Positions 1-9,668 are shown, counted from the stretch's first letter. The stretch is 64,000 nucleotides of DNA from Wurfbainia villosa (GCA_025175895.1 CM046003.1:95307172-95371171), one strand, 5' to 3'. The notes: generated by a model from the sequence alone, not told the origin. Translations and numbers: made by a program.

Positions 1-437
1 CATGTAGTTATGCAGTCTGCTGGAAGAGAGTGTAACCACGCTCTAGCTTTGTCCCGCAATGAGAAGGGGAGCAAGCGCAATCTAATAGCATCAACTGAGG
101 CTCCATTCAGTTTTAACGTTTTGCAAAATTCTAAAAATACTTCCAAGTGCAGATTAGGATCTTCAGTGGGCGCTCCTCCAAATTGATGCTGTTGGACCAT
201 GGAAAGTAGAGCCGGTTTCAATTCAAAATTGTTCGCTTCAATGGGGGGTCTTCTAATGCTTGATCTCAATCCCCTTGTACTAGGCATTGCGTAATCCCTT
301 AAAGCTTTATTCTCATTGTGATCAGCCATGTTAGAGTTCAAATTTTCTTCCTGTTGTTGCTGGAGTCTTCTTCTAGCAAGGAACGTTCTCTCTATCTCGG
401 GATCAATTTCGAGAATTTCCCTGTTAAATCTGTGCAT
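1..437 (-). CDS. Ty3-gypsy gag polyprotein, N-terminal part
   Basis: The frame is open on the minus strand from a TAG near 520 to the window edge. I chose the ATG at 435-437, giving a start MHRFNREILEIDPEIERTF; a second in-frame ATG lies at 327-329. The later stretch RLRLLPFSLRDKARAWLHSL is the conserved core of the plant retrotransposon gag domain, the capsid precursor that packages element RNA in the cytoplasm. About 145 residues are visible, all intact, with no stop or frameshift; the rest of gag, the zinc knuckle and pol are off the edge. The intact frame makes this one of the less decayed coding pieces in the window. Identification as gag is firm; whether the whole element is intact cannot be judged. 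Confidence 0.82.
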   Translation of the reverse strand, partial: MHRFNREILEIDPEIERTFLARRRLQQQQEENLNSNMADHNENKALRDYAMPSTRGLRSSIRRPPIEANNFELKPALLSMVQQHQFGGAPTEDPNLHLEVFLEFCKTLKLNGASVDAIRLRLLPFSLRDKARAWLHSLPADCITT

Positions 438-548
438 GCAACAACAAGAGAAGCTTCCAAAACAAGAATTCAGAATAGACAAAAGAATAAGAACAGAAAT
501 AGAAATCAAGATTAACTAAATCATGCTCAATTCAATATTGAGTGTCAA

Positions 549-566
549 TCCCCGGCAATGGCACCA
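549..566 (-). other. Primer-binding site of the Ty3-gypsy element
   Basis: On the minus strand TGGTGCCATTGCCGGGGA follows the LTR end after a few bases. It has the form typical of plant Athila/Tat elements, which prime reverse transcription from a cellular tRNA. One base (TGGTGCC for the usual TGGCGCC) looks substituted. Confidence 0.75.
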
Positions 567-572
567 AAAACT

Positions 573-1852
573 TGATGTGTCAATTTTCGCAAGTGCACGG
601 TTGTCGTCAAGTAATAAAAATATCGATCCCACAGAGATTGGGTCAATTACCTAATGATCGTGATACCAAGTTATCTAGTCAAATCGAATTTGTGAATTAA
701 GTAAAGAAACTAAGCAGTCAAGAACAGTGAACGAGAAGAATGAGCTGAAAGTCAATAATTGAAGGGAATCTCATGATATGGGTTTCACCGCATCAACGAT
801 TTATAAGGTGATTACGTTCTCTCCTACTCCTTAGAGTTGTTTCGATAGAACCTATCCTAAGGTAAATCAACGGCCCCTTTCGAGGTCTATGCCAATTGTA
901 CCTATTAAACTCAATTTCTCTTTTCACGGTATTTGAGCGTAGGTGATCATAATCAGTTAAGGGGACCTGTCACGAGACCCCCGCAAACCTCCCTAGTCTT
1001 ACTACCGTTACTTGATAAAAATTGGATTTGATAGATCCATTAAGTCCATAAGAGTTCCTCTAGAGACTAAATTTCCTTTTCACGATAGGTTTGCACACGG
1101 GACCATAATCAACTCAGGAATCATCAATGATTCCCGCAAGCCCTCATAGATACGCTATCGATACTTGATAGGAGTTAATCTCTAGCATGGATCTAGGTTT
1201 CGGGAACTTGGGTTCCTTTGTTAGGTACTTTTTCAAGGTTCCTTAGATTTATCAATAAGAATCTAAAACCAAATCAAAACAACCATCTATTCAAGTAAAG
1301 TAGAAGAGATTCAATCAACCATCATAAATTGTCAAGGGCTACTCCCCCATCCTAAGATTACAGGACACTACTCCATAGATGAATCAGTATTGCCAGAGAA
1401 AGAAATTACAATCGCCATCGTTGTGTTTCTTCCGCCGTCGACTTTATCCTCCTTCTTCGAATTCCACCGCCCTCCTCTAGGGTTAGAATTCATCTTCTTT
1501 TATAGCCTTGGCTTGGTCTTCAATTAAGGCAAAAATTCTTCAATTAAGTGGAAATCCCGGGCTTTGCCACAGAAAAGGAAAGCAGTCAATAAGGCGACAC
1601 ACTCGTGTCAATGGAGGGCATGGGCGTTTCGGGCTTTTGGCGTGGGCATGTCGGGCTTTTGGCGTGGGCGTGTCGGGCTTTTGGCATGAGTGTGTCAGCT
1701 AACACACCCAGGGTGTGTTGAGTTCAGGTGAGCTTGACACGGACGTATCACTGATAGCACGCCTGTGTTATTCTAATACGCCTTGATAATTGCCGATATT
1801 TCACCTGTTAACATGAAAAATACTCCAAAACAGTTTCTTTGTCTAAAATACA
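573..1852 (-). repeat. 5' LTR of the Ty3-gypsy element, 1280 bp
   Basis: The plus-strand ends are TGATGTGTC and AAAATACA, giving TG...CA termini. The left end lies a few bases from the primer-binding site, which fixes it. The right end is set by the terminal dinucleotide and by the change to CACTA sequence, and is less certain. The candidate 5-bp target duplication to the right is TGACT (1853-1857); its partner is outside the window. Confidence 0.7.
1630..1695. repeat. Three 22-bp tandem repeats inside the gypsy LTR
   Basis: Three consecutive units begin CGGGCTTTTGGC at 1630, 1652 and 1674; the third has diverged at its end. A partial related copy precedes them. Short GC-rich repeats of this kind are seen in LTRs of plant gypsy elements. 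Confidence 0.8.
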
Positions 1853-1855
1853 TGA

Positions 1856-2293
1856 CTAAAATATAAAATGAGATGAAATGCATGCATATTGAATGCTCAA
1901 AATGCAACATAAATTACACACATCATATACTTTCTCTCCACTAACTGTCCTTTGTATGTTTCGTCCAACTTCTTCATCGGATATAAACGGTTCACCATGA
2001 CAAGTCCAATTATAATAATTTGGCATAAAACCAAATCTACAAAGATCTTCTCGAACTTTATCACATTGGAAAAATTTACCATTATGATATTTTTTGCACT
2101 GACACCTTAATTTATTCTCATCCATAAACTCAACATTGTTATTAGCAAATCTCAAAAATTGTTCCATCCTAATTATAAATTCATCGGTTAAACCACGACG
2201 TTCTGGTAAATTCTTTTTATACATCCAACTTCGTTCTCTCTCCATTAATCCTGTTTTTGAAATTATATCAACGATTAATTTAATTTCTTCCAA
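1856..2293 (-). pseudogene. CACTA transposase-associated domain, fragment
   Basis: The 145-residue reading frame contains ERSWMYKKNLPERRGLTDEF near residue 20, a run of cysteines (CQCKKYHNGKFFQC) and RFGFMPNYYNWTCHGEP near residue 90-105. This is the transposase-associated domain found at the N-terminus of plant En/Spm-type transposases, a presumed zinc-binding, DNA-contacting module. The usual protein goes on for many hundreds of residues into the catalytic transposase. Here the sequence drifts after about residue 110 and is cut off by the gypsy LTR at 1852. The first 16 residues before MERERSW may be upstream sequence or intron. The fragment is not expected to be functional. Confidence 0.75.
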
Positions 2294-2699
2294 AATTCAT
2301 CCATATATATCAATATAACAATAAATTTATACTCAAAATAAATTAAATTTTTCTAATACTAAATATGATTTTGTGTGATATTTAATTACAAACTATAATA
2401 TCATTTCAAACAAATATGATTTATTAACAGTAATTAAATTACTTAAAATCAAACATTAAGAATAATTAATATAAAAAAATTAATAATACTATAATTAATG
2501 TTATAAATATACAATATTTTAATGCGTACTGTCGGATGGAAACAACGTGCGAATGAGCTCACAATTTAGATGAACCTTTGCCACGAACACTTCACGAACA
2601 CACCGAACACCATAATGAAGTAGGACAAACCTATGAAAAATAATTTTGCATTTAGATTATGATACATTATACTGATTTATATAATTTGAATAACATTTT

Positions 2700-3080
2700 A
2701 ATTCACGATCAAGACCATGCGACAATTGCCAAGTACGCGCAAGGTGCAAAGAACTACTGGCGCGTGTAACCTTCTGTGGCGAGGGCATGCGCGCAGCGGT
2801 AGCCCAAGGGCATGCGTCACGGCGGCTCTTGCCACACGAGGCACACACACAATGCCGTGAGGGCACGCGCGTGCATAGCCACCGCTGCGATCGCCGCGCG
2901 AGCCGCCTTGGCCGCGGCACACGGCCGCCGCGAGGCGCAGCTGCGTGACGACGAAGGCGCCACGAGCTCGCAGAAAATGAGGAGAGGAGAGTGTACCGAC
3001 GGCAGCAGCGGGAGGAGAAAGGAGCGAGCGATCGAGCGGAGGAAGGATGGAGGGATTGTGTGGTTCGGAACGGCGGGATA
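2700..3080. other. GC-rich leader of the CACTA element
   Basis: A sharply GC-rich block (many GCCGCG and CGCGCG runs) lies between the subterminal repeats and the transposase-associated frame. It is open in several frames on both strands because of its composition. On the minus strand it sits where the 5' untranslated region of a CACTA transposase transcript would be. I see no recognisable domain in it. Confidence 0.5.
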
Positions 3081-3084
3081 ATTA

Positions 3085-3654
3085 GGGGAAAATTAGCGAC
3101 GAATATTATTTCGTTACAAATTTCGTCGCCAATTTGGCGACGAATCCTATATTTGTCGCCAAATCTGCGATGAATTTTTAATTCGTTGTAGAATCTGTAA
3201 CGAATTTTGAATTCGTTGCAAAAATCTGCAATGAAAATAAAATTCGTTGTAGATTCTGCAACAAATTAAAAATTCATCGTAGATTTTTGCAACGAATTAA
3301 AAATTCATCGTAGATTTCTGCAACGAAAATAAAATTCGTTGCAGAATTTTACAAAAAAAATTAAATTCATTGCAGAATCTGCAACGAAAAAAAATCGTTG
3401 CAAATATTTTCAACAAAAATATTTTTGTCACAAATTGGCGACGAAAAATGATTTTTGTCACAAATTGCGACTAATTTTGCGATGAAAATTAAATATTGAA
3501 AATTTAAATAATTTTGCAACAATTTTTTTTTTGTTGAAAATTTCGTTTCTAATTTGCGACGAAACATAAAATTCGTCACAACATTCATTGCAGATTTGCA
3601 ACGAACTATTTTCATTGCCAAATTTCGTCGCCAATTTGATGTTTTTTTGTAGTG
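3085..3654 (-). repeat. CACTA terminus and subterminal repeats
   Basis: Short motifs of the form TTCGTTGCAGA / TCTGCAACGAA and TTGGCGACGAAA recur every 20-40 bp in both orientations up to the terminal CACTAC at 3649-3654. In CACTA elements such subterminal motifs are binding sites for the element-encoded DNA-binding protein. Many copies show CG to TG or CA changes, as expected of methylated repeats. Confidence 0.8.
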
Positions 3655-3657
3655 TTA

Positions 3658-4864
3658 TTACTCAGAGGAAGCTAAATTTTTACTTGTTTCTACACTTAGT
3701 TAAACTCTTGTATGTCTAGTTTTACTTGCTTAATTTAGAATGGACTAGATAAGAAATAAATAGTTTAAACTTAAACAACCTAGTACTAAGACGAAGTGAA
3801 CTGATAGTAAGTTAGGGAAGCTCTTCAAAGTGCATGTCTTAGGAAGAGATCTACCTGATATCCAGGAAGGTCATATGCCTCGCCACTACTTGATGCACTA
3901 AGTTAAGTGAAACTAACCGAAGCTAACTCACTAAGTCTTTAACTAGCTAGACCAAAGCTTAGCCTAAAGCAAGTCAAGTACTTGATTACTTAATCAACTT
4001 TATCTAAGAAAGTGGTCCACCTGATATCCAAGAAGGTCATATGCTTCAGCACTATCTGGAAGTTAATTTTGAAAAAATTTACTTGATTAGCCCAATCTAA
4101 ACTTGAATCTAACACAATTTTAAACACTTTTAATTTTCATTAAATTTAATCAAGATAAGAATGAACCCTCATCTCACTAAACCCATAGGAGTAACGTGTT
4201 TTGAAAACCTAGGTTGGATGAGATGATTAAGGTTAATTAATCTATTTGTTTTCAAGAACATTCCAAGGGAACCTAAGTACAATTAACTTACTAAAATATT
4301 ATATTCAAGGTAAAGGTTAAAATTAAAATAAAAAGTCTCATCAAATATCAATAATTTAAGTCAATCGTAAGTTGAAAAAGATAAAATAACCCTTAAAAAG
4401 TGTATTATTAAACAACTCTTTGGAAAATCCAAAGTTTATAACATTTAAATAATAAATTGAAAAAAATAACTTATCTAGTCAACTGAATTATTTTCAGTCG
4501 ACCGGACCACATCCAGTTGAGTAAAAGCTCGGAACTCATTATGGCAGTAAAAATCACAAATCTAGTCGACTACATAAAACCCAGTCAACCGGAATACTAC
4601 CATCATTAAGAGATAAGACCAACCTAGTCGACTGCATTAAACCCAGTTGACTAGGGAGTAGATGAAGTAAATAGTAAAATCAACTAGGTCGACTGAACCA
4701 AGTCCAGTCGACTGAACTGTTTCCAGTCGGCTGAATTCCCATTATAAGTACAGCAACGAGGCAACACCGAGTCGACTCAAACCAGTCGATTTTCCCTTCA
4801 AAATTTGAAATCCCACTATTTTTTGCATCGAGGTCATCAAATCTTTTATTTAAATTCATCTACA
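3658..4864. other. Unassigned AT-rich sequence with two shared motifs
   Basis: No coding region is seen. Two related blocks, near 3855-3890 and 4020-4060, contain GATATCCA(A/G)GAAGGTCATATG; a relative occurs in the leader of copia G near 37250. Between about 4495 and 4785 there is a cluster of GTCGAC palindromes (CAGTCGACTG and one-base variants). The tract lies directly upstream of the transposon-protein pseudogene and may be the leader of the same element. Confidence 0.4.
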
Positions 4865-6085
4865 ATGCCTAGGTAACACCCCTACATTTTTTAATTTCTT
4901 AATAATATTAATCTTAAAATTTACGATTTATTTAGGGGTAAGAGAAGAGCAGTTGAGGCTACTAAGACATCCTCCGACTCAAGCTTGGATATTAGATTTC
5001 CCACTGAGGAACATAGACTTAGATTTAATAGCACCACATATACCCCTATGCCTACTAGGTATCTGAGTAGGTCTTTTTTCAGTAGGTCATGCATACCAAG
5101 CGTAGATGTTATAGAGCATTATGGCTTAGGTAAATTAGTTTATTGTAGGAACTCAATAAATATAGATTTATGTGCTGAGTTTTACAATAACTTTGTTAGG
5201 ATCGATGACTTCACATACTCTACCAGAGTACAGGGCAAAGATTTTATCTTTACCCCATCCATGTTGAGAGATCATCTAGATCTCATGCATTCATCATATC
5301 TAGTTGTTTGTTTCCCTCCCAGGGACTTACCTTATGGTGATCCCTACTCTCGCATCACATTAGATAGGATGCATTTGCATTTCTTTGGTGAGGAAGGGAC
5401 TCCATCTGTGAGTCTATTCAGTTCCATTAGACTCAGAGTACAGGACTATACCCTGTATAGAGTTATAGTAAACTGTATTTTGCCACTAACTACTAGGGAC
5501 ATCACTATGATGTATCCTTATCATTCATTTTTTACTATATGCATTCATTCTCAGATTAGACATAAACATTAGTCTGCATATGTTCCAGTCTATCATTCAT
5601 CATTCTAGGGTCATTACTAGCGGTAGGGCATATATGCCTTACTCACACATCACATCTTTATTAGCTACATTACAGTTTGATATTACACGCAGATAATGTC
5701 AAACAACTTCTGAGTATGACATGATATGTTCTAGGCAGTTTGCATTAGCTAAGATAGGTTTAGATGAGAATAATGTCTAGACTTGGAGGAGAGATGGACC
5801 ACTGACCCCAATCTAAGTCGATCCCAAGCATAAGACAAATAGGAGTGAGGAGGCACCGGACTATGAGATTCATGACCTATCTTCCTTTCTTCCTACTCCT
5901 CCACAATAGCGGAGAGATTATCCAAAGCGGAGGATGCGATGCAAGCGTTAGGAGAAGCGACATCGAACCGTCATCTAGAGATGATCACGGATGCTCCAAT
6001 AGCAGAGGGACGATCATAGAGAGATGATGGAGATGCTTCGATCTTGGGGCATGAGCCATCCTCATCCACCTCCCTCTTCCTCAGA
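4865..6085 (+). pseudogene. Plant transposon-protein (Transposase_32-like) pseudogene
   Basis: A 195-residue frame (4985-5572) contains LCAEFYNNFVRIDDFTYSTR and RVQGKDFIFTPSMLRDHLDL, the pattern I associate with the putative plant transposon protein domain found in many transposon-derived plant genes. The frame can be extended upstream through an apparent intron: exon 1 ATGCCTAG (4865-4872), intron GT...AG (4873-4935), exon 2 from 4936, giving the start MPRGKRRAVEATKTSSDSSL joined to LDIRFPTEEHR. After the stop at 5572 the homology continues in another frame (HSRVITSGRAYMPYSHITSL), so there is a frameshift near 5567. More stops follow, and the signal fades by about 6085. The function of the family is unknown. 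Domain naming is from memory; gene decay is certain. Confidence 0.55.
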
Positions 6086-6873
6086 TTAAGACTTTATTAG
6101 ATGTAGTAATCGATTTACTATGAATCTATGTAGTTAACATTTCAATATTTGTTTTCATCTTAAAGTCTTGATTGTTGACTTAGTAGTTAATTAGGTTTAT
6201 GATTGGTAGAATAGGTTTCTCTAATATTTTACCATTCCAAACCTATTTTTTATCAAGTAATATTATTTTAAAGAAAATTAAATTTGAGCTAGCCTTGGTT
6301 GAATCTAGAATTCATGATCCTATAGATCTAGACAAGCCATCACATCTCACAAATATCTAGGACTATCTATTTGTGTATCGAGCCACGAAGATGGACAAGA
6401 GATGCTAGGGTTGCACCTCAGGTTCCAGATGTAGACTTAGTGCATCGACATGAACCAAAAGAGGTTTAAAGCAAATCGATAACTTTAGTGACTAACTCTC
6501 ACCCAAAACTTAATGATAATCTTATATCATTTGAGTTTCCTAAGAGTTAGACATTTGCTTTAAGGACAATTTTTATATGCTTATTTTAAATATATTATTT
6601 ACTCAATTATGAAAAGGAATTTTTGCTTCGCCAACTTTTACTGCATTTGCATTAGGACATTTTTAGAAATTTTAAAATATGTTTTGATTTAACAATTTCA
6701 AATATTATTTCAAGCTATGATCTAGGGGAAGTTTTTTAAAGACTATTAGCTTTTGTTGAAGGGATTTTTTTTAAGAAAAATATTTCTCAAAATTTTATGG
6801 AAATTTCAAATTTTAAAGAGGATTTTGAAAAGAGGTAACTTTAATCTATTTAAAATCTACCGAACCTTGAAAT
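6086..6873. other. Unassigned AT-rich sequence
   Basis: No coding, RNA or repeat signature recognised. It follows the transposon-protein pseudogene and ends at the target duplication (GAAAT, 6869-6873) of the solo LTR; the same sequence resumes at 7960. Confidence 0.4.
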
Positions 6874-7959
6874 TGTTGGATCGAAGCGGATCGCTAGAGG
6901 GGGGGGTGAATAGCGATAAAACCTTTTCTTTTTGTTCGTTCGTTAAAACTCGAGTAGATAATTAATTTACAGTGGAAAGATAAGCAATAAATAAAATGAG
7001 ACAAATATTTTTACTTGGTTCGTAGCCTTCGGCTACTACTCCCAGGCCCTAGTGATCCTTGTTCACGCACGGAGAAGCAATTCACTAAAACACTCCTCCT
7101 CGTTGGAGGTAGAAGTTTGATGATTACAAAAACCTTGAAAGAAAAGATAGAGACAAACCCTCTCTTCTATTAATGTAAAGTGCAACGATAGAAAACCTCG
7201 ATTAATAAAAGGAATTGCAATATTTAAAGAGACGACAAATTAAAATATCAACTACTAAAGAGTAGAAACTAAGCTAGGGTTGTTGACATCACTTCGTCAT
7301 AGAGTCGTCAGAGAATTGCAGAGTTGCAGAGGTTTTTGACCACTTAGAGATGATGAAAAACCCTAGGAGAGGCCCTCCTTTTATAGCCTTGGAACCTCTT
7401 TTCGAGAGGAACTTCACCCAATAGAGTTTTGGCACATGGCTCCTTGAAAAATGGTGATAAGGCTTGACTCCTCGAGGCTGATCCTTGACCATCAGTCGAC
7501 TGATGGCCATCATCAGTCAACTGATGGCAAGATTGCGGAATGTCGATCAGAAACAATGATCGATTAGTTAGCTAAACAAAAACATTATTTTGACGGCCTC
7601 CGACCGTCCGATCTCGACCTAGACCACTGATGGGATGTCATGGGTCGGATCTATGCTTAAGTCTATCCCCGTAAAGAGGATACGACCTCACTTACACTCG
7701 CACACACACGAGCTTACCTCGATACTTACTGTGTCACTTTCACTTCCAACCTTCCACTCGATTCCTTCGGCTCCCTCCGAAGTCACTCGAGTGTCGTCCG
7801 ACCACCGCGGCTTCCTCCGGGTGTCGCTAGCCTTCAGCTCCAGCTATAGCAATTTTCTGCACACTCGATTCAGCTCGTGAGATAATGACATGAGCTTAAC
7901 TTTGTATCGTTTTCTATAATCAAAACTCAAGTTTGACTTAGGTGCCTACTGCACCAACA
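6874..7959 (-). repeat. Solo LTR, 1086 bp, with perfect target duplication
   Basis: The ends are TGTTGGATCG and TGCACCAACA, inverted at their last five bases (TGTTG/CAACA). GAAAT occurs directly outside both ends (6869-6873 and 7960-7964), showing one insertion event. There is no internal region, so the two LTRs have recombined to leave one. Orientation is minus: the U5 motif CGCTAGAGGGGG lies at the left end, as in the other minus-strand LTRs here. It carries GTCGAC palindromes near 7495-7535 and is a diverged relative of the A/B/C family. Confidence 0.88.
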
Positions 7960-7964
7960 GAAAT

Positions 7965-8204
7965 CAAATTTTTCATGAACTTTAGAAGTTTAAGTACATT
8001 GAAATACTTTGGAAAACTTTGAATAACTTATGTACCTTTAAAATAATACTTTGAAAAGTTAGAATATTTTGAAAAGTTTAGTTTCAAAAACTAATATCTA
8101 TGAAAAGCTTAAGTACATTGAAAAACCTACATACTTTGAAAAGCTAATTGGTTTTGTCATCGCATAACTTTTATCTTAAATCAATCTTTATTTTGATGTT
8201 TTTT
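7965..8204. other. Unassigned AT-rich flank
   Basis: Simple repeats of the form CTTTGAAAAG and ACTTTGGAAA; no gene. Continuous with 6086-6873 before the solo LTR inserted. Confidence 0.35.
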
Positions 8205-8267
8205 GAGTCAATTTTGAATCGAGCGGTATTTTGATGTTCGACAAAAAGTATGACAATGTGATTGTCA

Positions 8268-8570
8268 TGGGAAAGTCCAAGTCTTGAGTACTTGGCATGG
8301 AAAGTCCAAGTGGGACACCTGTCAATTGGAAAGTCCAACATGGATTGGCATGGAAAGTCCAAGCATGGGTCTTAGCAAGGGAAAGTCCAACCTTGAGTCT
8401 TGGCAAATGGAAAGTCCAACATGGGTTGGCAAGGGAAGTCTAAGGGTTGATATTGGCGGTGTAAAGTCCAAGGGTGGAGTCTTGGCAACATAAGTCCAAT
8501 GGTTGATTGCGTAAAGTCCAAGTGGTAGTTTTGGTAGCGTAAGCCCAATGTGCTTTGGCGGTATAGACCA
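8268..8570 (+). repeat. U3 array of ~28-bp inverted-repeat units, copy A 5' LTR
   Basis: About ten units start GGAAAGTCCAA and are 24-29 bp long. Most contain CCAAG...CTTGG within the unit, and two have CCAAC...(G/A)TTGG. The array creates long but meaningless open frames on both strands. Confidence 0.85.
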
Positions 8571-8749
8571 TCTTAGCATGACAATAGCCAATGGAAGCAC
8601 CTGAAGGCTAGCATATGGATGAATAAGTCATGGATGACTTAAAGGGATCCGATAGGCGTGAGGCTGACGAAGGTGGCTAGAAGGCTTGTCTAGGCTAAGG
8701 GTGTTCTAGCAAGTATGAGGGCATCGTACTTGGGGTTAAATCTCATGGT

Positions 8750-9145
8750 TGAGGTTATCAGTCGACTAGGGCTTTGGACCAGTCGATTGGTCAAGTGTTT
8801 TGACACTTGGCAGTCAAGTTGACTCTTGGCGATGATCGGGATTATAGCGATCAAAGCTGACTACTCGGGTGTTCGACTATAGAAATGTCTTGGCGATCAT
8901 TTGCTAGAATTGGGCAATCAACTGATGGCAGTCGACTGACATGGATGATAGCCAATTGCTAGTTGGGGTTGTGGGAGCAGAATGCTCAGTAGCCGACTGG
9001 TGAGTCAGCTACGACCCTGGTAGTCGACTATTGGGTAATGGCAGTCGACTGTCAGTGTAACTGTTAGCTTGAATGCTGATGTGGATTAAGCTATTGTCTC
9101 ACAACGATACTGTTGGAAGTCGATTGGGGCTTTATGGCAGTCAAC
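8750..9145. repeat. Cluster of GTCGAC-centred palindromes, copy A 5' LTR
   Basis: CAGTCGACTG and one- or two-base variants (CAGTCGACTA, CAGTCAACTG, AGCCGACTGG) recur here, ending about 30 bp upstream of the TATA-like box. Most variants are C to T or G to A changes at the central CG. Confidence 0.75.
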
Positions 9146-9173
9146 TGTCAAGTGCGGAATCATCCCAAGACAA

Positions 9174-9182
9174 GCATAAAAG
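9174..9182 (+). promoter_or_regulatory. TATA-like box in copy A 5' LTR
   Basis: GCATAAAAGG lies downstream of the palindrome cluster and upstream of U5. The solo LTR J has a clean TATAAAAG at the equivalent place (57239-57246), which supports the assignment. Confidence 0.5.
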
Positions 9183-9656
9183 GAGGAGCTTGGGGAGGAT
9201 TTCCACAGCGATTTTTGAGGAGATTTTGTAGGGGAATTGCTGCTACATTCCAGACCTTCAATAGCAAACCAAAGCAAGCAACAAGTAAGTGATCAAAGCA
9301 AAGTGTTGTAAAGTTTTTATTTACTTGTATTTCATATTGTCTTTGTATTTTGCTTGTACTTTTGTATTATGTTTTGTAATTGCTTGTACGAAATTTCTCC
9401 GCCTCCGATGTGTTATCGAGAAGGAGTTTTATTAGTGGTGAGTGCATCACTAGAGCTTGTAGCTCGCCCCGTGGAGTAGGAACCCAAAGGTTCCGAACCA
9501 TATATATCATGTGTATTTGTGTTTGTATTTGGTTCTACATTTGTATTTCAATATTCCCTTTGTCTAACAATAATTGTAGAGACGAGCGAACAAATTCTAT
9601 CAAGCGACAAAAATCGCTATTCACCCCCCTCTAGCGGTCACCAATGTTCCTACAAT

Positions 9657-9668
9657 TGGTATCAGAGC
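9657..9668 (+). other. Primer-binding site of copy A
   Basis: TGGTATCAGAGC, complementary to the 3' end of initiator methionine tRNA as in most plant copia elements, begins three bases after the LTR end. Confidence 0.9.

Larger units (their letters stand above)
1..1852 (-). mobile_element. Ty3-gypsy LTR retrotransposon, 5' part (Athila/Tat-like)
   Basis: On the minus strand the order is LTR (573-1852), primer-binding site (549-566), a short leader and the beginning of gag, which runs off the left edge of the window. The LTR-to-gag order and the primer site type (TGGTGCCATTGCCGGGGA) are those of plant Athila/Tat-type gypsy elements. The LTR has TG...CA ends. The pol region and second LTR must lie outside the window to the left. 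The LTR abuts CACTA sequence at 1853, so this element probably inserted into the CACTA element. The lineage assignment is inference from primer-site type and gag style, not from reverse transcriptase. Confidence 0.8.
1853..3654 (-). mobile_element. CACTA (En/Spm) DNA transposon, 5' end fragment
   Basis: Reading the minus strand from 3654, the sequence starts CACTACAAAAAAAC, the diagnostic CACTA terminus. Subterminal repeats follow (3085-3640), then a GC-rich leader (about 2700-3080), an AT-rich stretch and a transposase-associated domain (2293-1856). The element stops where the gypsy LTR begins, so the transposase catalytic region and the other terminus are missing. A 3-bp duplication flanking 3654 cannot be tested without the other end. 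The terminus, subterminal repeats and TPase-associated domain agree with each other. Confidence 0.85.
8205..9654 (+). repeat. 5' LTR of copy A
   Basis: Homology to the 3' LTR (13290 on) begins around 8211; the expected TGTTGG start is lost. In order it holds the inverted-repeat unit array (8268-8570), a conserved block with GCCTGAAGGCTAG, palindrome clusters (8750-9145), a TATA-like box (9174-9182), and a U5 ending CACCCCCCTCTAGCGGTCACC and CTACA just before the primer-binding site. Confidence 0.8.

Noticed and set aside
2657..3081. Overlapping Ala/Arg-rich frames in the CACTA GC-rich block.
   Set aside because: Composition-driven open frames on both strands, no domain, and located in the leader of the transposon.
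3085..3654. Subterminal repeats as a stand-alone MITE.
   Set aside because: Only one terminus is present and a transposase-associated domain follows in the right orientation, so it is the end of a CACTA element.
8322..8600. Long open frames over the unit arrays (also 13274-13719, 16571-17004, 21639-22027, 22792-23242, 25297-25822, 47367-47790, 61768-62158), with repeated LDF/LGL-type peptides.
   Set aside because: They exist in all frames and on both strands because the array unit lacks stops; frames are not kept between copies, and the arrays lie in U3 of LTRs.
9657..9668. TGGTATCAGAGC sites as possible tRNA remnants.
   Set aside because: Only the 12-13 bases complementary to the tRNA 3' end are present, directly at LTR ends; they are primer-binding sites.
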